Shown in pieces: positions 42,511 to 46,852 of a stretch of DNA of 46,852 bases. Origin of the DNA: an uncultured Eggerthellaceae bacterium (lineage in GTDB: Bacteria > Actinomycetota > Coriobacteriia > Coriobacteriales > Eggerthellaceae); contig CAJOJB010000001.1 in NCBI GenBank assembly GCA_905234635.1, forward strand, positions 1-46,852. The letters are read 5' to 3'. The first letter of the stretch is position 1, and every line of letters starts with the position of its first letter. Below the pieces are notes generated by a model, which had not been told where the DNA came from, did not search any database, and saw nothing but the letters and a program-made list of their open reading frames with translations. The position numbers and the translations under genes are program-made.

Positions 42511-42538
42511 GGATTTTTCCCATTTTTGGGAAAAATCC
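42511..42538 (-). terminator. Terminator hairpin after the fic gene
   Basis: A perfect 11-bp stem GGATTTTTCCC/GGGAAAAATCC with a 6-base loop lies 20 bases beyond the fic stop. The T-rich stem could end transcription in either direction. The rest of the gap 42217-42557 holds the dnaK promoter and leader; no gene was found. Confidence 0.6.
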
Positions 42539-42557
42539 ACCCGCCTCTTTGACTGGT

Positions 42558-43607
42558 TTAGTTTGCGCGCCTATAGCATGTCGCACGCCCCGCACCAATC
42601 TTTTGAATGCGGCCGTCTTTCACCATCTTGCCCAACACGGCCTCGATAGTTGTGGGGCTTACATCGGGCAATATTTGGCAAATGTCTGCTTTTGAAAGGG
42701 GCGTAAGGCTCCCGAGGACAACGGCTTCTATGCGACCGGATTTTGTAGCACGTCCATCTTCGACGGTTGCAAACCTTCGATCGAGCTCTTGGTAGCAGCG
42801 ATACAGAGTATGGAGGAATTCGCCCATAAAAGAAAAGTAATCGTTTTTGTTTTCGGCCCACCCTGTCGATGATAGGCGCAAAGCTTCGTAGTAGCTCGCT
42901 TTATGCAGATTAATCTGTTCTTCAAACGAAATATACTTCCCCGCATCAAAGCCGTTTTTATACAGAAGCAAAAGCGAAAGCAGGCGCGACATGCGTCCAT
43001 TGCCGTCCTTGAACGGATGGATACAAAGAAAGTCCAATATGACACAGGGAATAAGTAAAAGCTGGTTGATGGACGCATTATCACGCGCATCGAGGTAGGC
43101 AAGAATAAGTTGCTCTATCGCCTGTGGAGTTTGAGCTGCAGGAACAGGCTTAAAGCGAACACTGCGATTACCCATTGCATCTATTTCCATAATAAGGTTG
43201 TCATCGGTTTTATAGGCACCAGCATTTTCGGTATCTGCTAGCTGAAGCATGACCCTATGAAGACTCAAGATGTCGCTTTCACTTAACTGAAGCGTGTCAT
43301 GGTTTTCATGAACAAGCGCAAGGGCATCGCGGTACCCTGCTATTTCTGCCTCGTCATGGTTTAATGGCGCACTATTGCCTTCAACAATAGCAGCAATGCG
43401 GTCGTCGGAAGTTATTATGCCCTCTATAGAATTCGATCCTTTAACCGACTGTATACGTGCAATACGTTCTAGTTGGGTAAATGCCTGCACATAATCATGC
43501 TTGCGAACTTGGGCAAGCGTCTTCAAGCTGGCAATACCATAGGTCACGTCTACCAGGTTCGATGGGAGTAAACCATTATTAAGAAAGCTATAGTCGAATC
43601 TATGCAT
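42558..43607 (-). CDS. Fic-domain protein (AMP-transferase family)
   Basis: About 349 residues. The Fic motif HPFKDGNGRMSR is at residues 197-208, with the catalytic His197. A self-inhibiting SNSIEG motif (residues 58-63, pattern SxxxEG) lies before it, so this is a class II, auto-inhibited Fic protein. The C-terminal 70 residues form a winged-helix domain (TPLSKADICQILPDVSPTTIEAVLGKMV in parts), seen in Fic proteins that also bind DNA. ATG at 43607 has AAAAGG upstream. It is alone on its strand, with a palindrome in its promoter region that it may bind itself. The modified target is unknown. Confidence 0.9.
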   Translation of the reverse strand: MHRFDYSFLNNGLLPSNLVDVTYGIASLKTLAQVRKHDYVQAFTQLERIARIQSVKGSNSIEGIITSDDRIAAIVEGNSAPLNHDEAEIAGYRDALALVHENHDTLQLSESDILSLHRVMLQLADTENAGAYKTDDNLIMEIDAMGNRSVRFKPVPAAQTPQAIEQLILAYLDARDNASINQLLLIPCVILDFLCIHPFKDGNGRMSRLLSLLLLYKNGFDAGKYISFEEQINLHKASYYEALRLSSTGWAENKNDYFSFMGEFLHTLYRCYQELDRRFATVEDGRATKSGRIEAVVLGSLTPLSKADICQILPDVSPTTIEAVLGKMVKDGRIQKIGAGRATCYRRAN

Positions 43608-43673
43608 GTATGTGCCTTTTCTGCATATTTTATTGCGATTTATGTGCATATAATAACACAGAACAGCACTTTT

Positions 43674-43702
43674 CTACATATTTTTTATCAAAAAATATGT
43701 AG
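43674..43702. promoter_or_regulatory. 13-bp palindromic operator candidate
   Basis: CTACATATTTTTT and its exact complement flank three bases in the divergent gap between fic and the membrane-protein pair. It covers the -35 region of a fic promoter whose -10 (TATTAT) is about 15-20 bases away on the minus strand. Confidence 0.55.
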
Positions 43703-43719
43703 TAGAATGGATTTATATA

Positions 43720-43785
43720 AGACAAATCCCCGTCTCTTTGTCCCTTTTGGAGCGGAGTAGCAATGAGGCAAAGTCTTGGGGACCA
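43720..43785 (+). other. Possible structured leader upstream of the membrane-protein pair
   Basis: AATCCCC and CTTTG are complementary to GGGGA and CAAAG about 40 bases downstream, giving a long stem with a large loop in the leader of the plus-strand pair. No known riboswitch class is recognised. Confidence 0.25.
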
Positions 43786-43886
43786 ATCATAAAAGTACCA
43801 CTCCAAAATTCCCGTTTCTTTTTTCCCATTACAGTGTTACAATTATAAAATTCGTAATACTTATACGAGAAAAAGAGAGGTTAAAC

Positions 43887-44297
43887 ATGGCTTGTTTTAT
43901 CGTAGGCGGCGCTGAAGCGGTTGTTGTTACCGCCGCACGCTCGGCTGTCAAGAAAAAGGAAATTGAACAGGGCATCGTGGATGCCGAAGGCAACCAGCTT
44001 ACCGATCCTTCAAAAGAAGGTATTTGCTGGACTCGCAAACTCGGGTGGCTCATGAATATGCTTTGGGGCGGCGTAATTCTGCTGGCCGTTGAGCATATGT
44101 GGCACGGCGAAGTGGTGCCTTTCCCACCCTTCCTTACTGCAATGAATGACCCGGCTGAAATTCCTGTCATGCTTGGCGAAATGGGAACCGTAGGTGTTGG
44201 CATGGCGGTCCTTGTTACCGTTGCCTGGTTTATCGTTACGCTTGTGGCGGACATGGCGGTAAAGCGCCAGGCTACCACCGTGGTAGAAGGAGCATAG
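43887..44297 (+). CDS. Small membrane protein of unknown function (pair, first gene)
   Basis: 136 residues. Hydrophobic segments lie at about 1-17, 50-68 and 95-120, separated by a charged stretch (SAVKKKEIEQGIVDAEGNQ) and a Pro-rich loop (HGEVVPFPPF). The N-terminus has no cleavable signal. ATG at 43887 has AGAGAGG upstream; an in-frame extension to 43776 is not supported. The next gene starts three bases after the stop, so the two are one unit, ended by a strong terminator. The family is not recognised; two short integral membrane proteins made together suggest a hetero-oligomer. Confidence 0.7.
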   Translation: MACFIVGGAEAVVVTAARSAVKKKEIEQGIVDAEGNQLTDPSKEGICWTRKLGWLMNMLWGGVILLAVEHMWHGEVVPFPPFLTAMNDPAEIPVMLGEMGTVGVGMAVLVTVAWFIVTLVADMAVKRQATTVVEGA

Positions 44298-44300
44298 ACC

Positions 44301-44612
44301 ATGACACTCGTTATTACCCTCTGCGCTGCGGCCATCGCCACCATTGCATGGTATGCCACAGCACCCAACAATAAACTTTACCTTGGGGTACTTGCCCTTA
44401 TGTACTGGGGCGCCGCCCTTATGTGGACCGTTGACGGCATCAATGGCCTTATTGAAGGCGAAGGCTTTATTGAAATTGCCGACACTGCTGCAATGCTCGA
44501 CGACGCCATTCTTGGTCTGCTCGTTGTGATTGTGGGCCTCGCTGCTTGGGCAATCTACCTAGTTGCAAAAGACCCCAAGCACATTTTGCGCAACACCCTC
44601 GCACGCGGCTAA
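44301..44612 (+). CDS. Small membrane protein of unknown function (pair, second gene)
   Basis: 103 residues with three transmembrane segments (about 2-18, 26-44 and 67-90) and an acidic central loop (EGEGFIEIADTAAMLDD). It ends in a basic tail (KDPKHILRNTLARG), so the C-terminus probably lies in the cytoplasm. It shares an operon and ribosome binding context with the preceding gene (GAAGGAGC at the end of that gene). No homologous family is recognised. Confidence 0.7.
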   Translation: MTLVITLCAAAIATIAWYATAPNNKLYLGVLALMYWGAALMWTVDGINGLIEGEGFIEIADTAAMLDDAILGLLVVIVGLAAWAIYLVAKDPKHILRNTLARG

Positions 44613-44635
44613 TTGCATTTCGCATAGCCGTACGA

Positions 44636-44686
44636 CCCCGCTCCAAGACAACAATCGCACCTCCTGTCTTGAAGCGGGGCCTTTTT
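44636..44686 (+). terminator. Strong intrinsic terminator
   Basis: CCCCGCTCCAAGACA (44636-44650) pairs with TGTCTTGAAGCGGGG (44665-44679) with one mismatch, followed by CCTTTTTG. It ends the membrane-protein pair. Confidence 0.9.
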
Positions 44687-44768
44687 GTCCTCATGCTCTC
44701 GAGTAATAGCAAGACACACAAGAACTCGCACTCTATGACTCGGGAGCGGCTTCTCTACAAAGATATAG

Positions 44769-46229
44769 TTAGCCCTTATTTAGTTCGGCAATAAGCAGTT
44801 CGCGCAGAACCTGCGTGTCGCACTTACCTTTAAGCTGCTGCATGCAGGCACCGAAAAGCGGGTTGAGCGCTTTTTCACGGCCGTCTCGATACGCTTGTGC
44901 AGTTTCGGGGTCGGCAGCAATAACAGCGGCCACCACGGCTTCCAGTTCGCCTGTGTCTGACGAATTAAGCAAGCCTTCGGTTTCGGCGTACGCCTCCATG
45001 TCTTCAGGGATGCTTTCGTCACGCTCAGCCACATCGAAGAGCGTTTCGAGCAAGCGCTTGCCATTAGCGCTGCTTAACTTGCCACCATCCACCAAGCCAA
45101 TAAGCTGCCCGAGGGCGGTCCCTGGCACGGGCAGTTCGTCGGAAGTCATGCCGCGCTTATTCAGGACGCCAGCACAGTTGGTAATAATCCAATTGGCCGC
45201 ATCCTTGGGCGCTGCCCCTGCCGCCATGGCCCCTTCGAAGCAGTCGCAGAAGGCACGGCTTTGTGTAAGCATGTCGGCGTCGTATTCGGAAAGACCCACC
45301 TCGGCCATGTAGTGCTCACGCTTTTCTTCGGGCAGCTGCGGCAGACTGGCCTTGATGCGGTCGAACCATTCGTCGTCAATGACAATGGGCATGATGTTGG
45401 GGTCGGGGAAATAGCGGTAATCGCCCGCGGTTTCCTTCGTGCGCATAGAGAAAGACGTACCCGCGTCGTCATTCCAACCGCGCGTTTCCTGCACCAGTTC
45501 TTCCGTGCCGTTTTCGATGGCGTCGATATGACGTGCCGTTTCGAATTCAATGGCACGGCGAATGGCTGCGATGGATGCCATGTTCTTCATTTCTGTGCGC
45601 ACGCCCAGCTCTTGGCTACCCGCCGGACGCACCGAAAGGTTCACGTCGGCACGCATGGTGCCTTTTTCCATACGCGCACCCGAAACCTTTGCAAAGCGCA
45701 GAAGGGTACGCAGGCGCTCCAGATACGCTTCCACTTCGTCGGCGTTGCGCAAATCGGGCTGGCTGACGATTTCGATAAGGGGCACGCTCGTGCGGTTGAA
45801 GTCCACGAGCGTGGTAAAGGTGAGGTTGTCGTGCACCAACTTGCCCGCGTCTTCTTCCATGTGGATCTGCTTGATGCGGATATCCTTGGGGCCTTCGGGC
45901 GTGTCGATGGTCACATGCCCGTTCACCGCCACCGGCGCAAACCATTGGGTGGTTTGATACGACGCCGGCAGGTCTGGGTAGTAGTAGCTCTTCTTGTCGA
46001 AGGTGGTCGTGCGGTTAATGTCGCAATTGAGCATCATACCCGCAGTCATGCCCAGATTGATAACTTCGCGGTTTGCCACGGGAAGCATTCCCGGCATGCC
46101 GCAACAGGCAGGACACACGTGCGTGTTTGGGTCGGCGTCGCTGCCGTTTGTGCATGAGCAGAAGATCTTTGAATTCGTGGACAGTTCGATATGAACTTCG
46201 AGGCCAATGACGGTTTCGTACGCAGTCAT
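44769..46229 (-). CDS. gatB: Asp-tRNA(Asn)/Glu-tRNA(Gln) amidotransferase subunit B
   Basis: 486 residues. The N-terminus YETVIGLEVHIELSTNSKIFC is diagnostic, and the zinc site CSCTNG...CPACCGMPG follows near residue 29. The kinase-like core (SYYYPDLPASYQTTQ, MRADVNLSVRP) and a C-terminal YqeY-like helical tail are complete. GatB activates misacylated tRNA for amidation with ammonia from GatA. It starts two bases after the gatA stop. A gatC gene is not in the window. Confidence 0.96.
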   Translation of the reverse strand: MTAYETVIGLEVHIELSTNSKIFCSCTNGSDADPNTHVCPACCGMPGMLPVANREVINLGMTAGMMLNCDINRTTTFDKKSYYYPDLPASYQTTQWFAPVAVNGHVTIDTPEGPKDIRIKQIHMEEDAGKLVHDNLTFTTLVDFNRTSVPLIEIVSQPDLRNADEVEAYLERLRTLLRFAKVSGARMEKGTMRADVNLSVRPAGSQELGVRTEMKNMASIAAIRRAIEFETARHIDAIENGTEELVQETRGWNDDAGTSFSMRTKETAGDYRYFPDPNIMPIVIDDEWFDRIKASLPQLPEEKREHYMAEVGLSEYDADMLTQSRAFCDCFEGAMAAGAAPKDAANWIITNCAGVLNKRGMTSDELPVPGTALGQLIGLVDGGKLSSANGKRLLETLFDVAERDESIPEDMEAYAETEGLLNSSDTGELEAVVAAVIAADPETAQAYRDGREKALNPLFGACMQQLKGKCDTQVLRELLIAELNKG

Positions 46230-46231
46230 GT

Positions 46232-46852
46232 TTAGGCCTCCTTTCCGTCAAGCTCGGCAGCCGAAAGGGTGGCGCCCAGGCGCAGCAAGGCAACATCGGA
46301 AAACGCGCTGCCCACCAGTTGCACCCCGCCTGCCACCAGTGCGGGCAAGCCACTTATGGCAGCTGGCGCCGTGAAGCGATTTTCCTCAAAGGCCAGGTAG
46401 GGATTTGCTTCCACGTCGGCCAGACTATAAGCACGCTTGGCGCAAGCGGGAAGCAATAGTGCGGTTTGGCCGGCGCCTTGTTCGCCTGCGGGCGCCGCAC
46501 ATTCTTCGTTAAGCGCCTGCAGCACCAAGCGACGAATGCGCAGGGCTTTGTCGTAGCAACGATCGTAGTTGTTAGTAGCTAGCACTTCGGACCCGTACAA
46601 AATAGCCGTCTTGGTAAGAGCACCAAAAGCTTCCGTGCGGGACTTGGTGTAGAGCTCGTCTATGCTCTGGCATTTTTCCGCCTGGTAGCCGTACTTCATG
46701 CCTTCAAAACGATTCACGTTGTTACACAGTTCGGCGCACATAAGAATATTCCATGCCAGATTGGCCACGCCAAGCAGCTTGTCGGTTTCTGGCGTCGTGT
46801 CCGAAACCGCAATACCTTCTGCTTCCAAGGCAGCAATGGCAGCCGCCACAAG
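46232..46852 (-). CDS. gatA: Amidotransferase subunit A (amidase), C-terminal part
   Basis: The frame runs off the right end; about 206 C-terminal residues are present. SRTEAFGALTKTAILYGSEVL and the YYDKALRIRRLV-like segment (YDRCYDKALRIRRLV) match the C-terminal half of the amidase-signature GatA, and FTAPAAISGLPAL near the end is typical of the family. The catalytic Ser-cis-Ser-Lys residues lie beyond the window. About 30 residues around QALNEECAAPAGEQGAGQ form an unusual insert. Confidence 0.88.
   Translation of the reverse strand, partial: LVAAAIAALEAEGIAVSDTTPETDKLLGVANLAWNILMCAELCNNVNRFEGMKYGYQAEKCQSIDELYTKSRTEAFGALTKTAILYGSEVLATNNYDRCYDKALRIRRLVLQALNEECAAPAGEQGAGQTALLLPACAKRAYSLADVEANPYLAFEENRFTAPAAISGLPALVAGGVQLVGSAFSDVALLRLGATLSAAELDGKEA

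Noticed and set aside
1-46852. tRNA, rRNA, transposase or phage genes
   Set aside because: None was recognised by motifs, cloverleaf-like segments or coding content.

Overview
The window looks like chromosomal DNA of an anaerobic, fairly high-GC actinobacterium, most likely class Coriobacteriia (Eggerthellaceae-like). The pointers are the HspR-type heat-shock operon (dnaK-grpE-dnaJ-hspR-clpB), the complete anaerobic (cbi-type) corrinoid genes, a tetrahydrofolate one-carbon operon of the acetogen type and a very large actinobacterial surface protein. The assignment is inferred from gene content; no rRNA, tRNA, CRISPR array or transposase gene was found.

1-16877 (plus strand) is a tightly packed tetrapyrrole/cobalamin operon: 3' part of cbiK, a NEAT-like surface protein, a hemA-sirC fusion, then cbiD, cbiF, cbiG, cbiH, cbiJ, cbiET, cbiA, cbiB, cobD, cbiP, cbiC, cobT and a cobC-like phosphatase. 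Many junctions overlap (ATGA). cbiL, cobU, cobS and the adenosyltransferase are not here; the cluster probably continues to the left.

16888-24153 (minus strand) is a one-carbon operon. Read in the direction of transcription it encodes MetF-MetV fusion, formate-THF ligase, FchA cyclohydrolase, a FolD lacking its cyclohydrolase lysine, a methyl-THF:corrinoid methyltransferase, a DUF2284 protein and a corrinoid protein. Together these carry formate to methyl-THF and then to a corrinoid, so the B12 operon next door makes the cofactor that this pathway consumes. The substrate-specific methyltransferase and a corrinoid activator are absent.

24284-27618 (minus) holds rsgA, an OB-fold membrane protein, trkH and a 48-residue single-pass membrane protein in one overlapping unit. 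27750-34811 (minus) is a surface adhesin built of about eleven repeated isopeptide-type modules; two compensating lesions about 200 nt apart break its reading frame. Its leader carries a terminator-like hairpin.

35215-42216 (minus) is the heat-shock operon, with an HspR-box-like promoter before dnaK and a striking structured inverted-repeat element between hspR and clpB. 42558-43607 (minus) encodes a Fic protein with a palindromic operator candidate; diverging from it are two small membrane-protein genes with a strong terminator. The window ends in gatB and the 3' part of gatA (minus).
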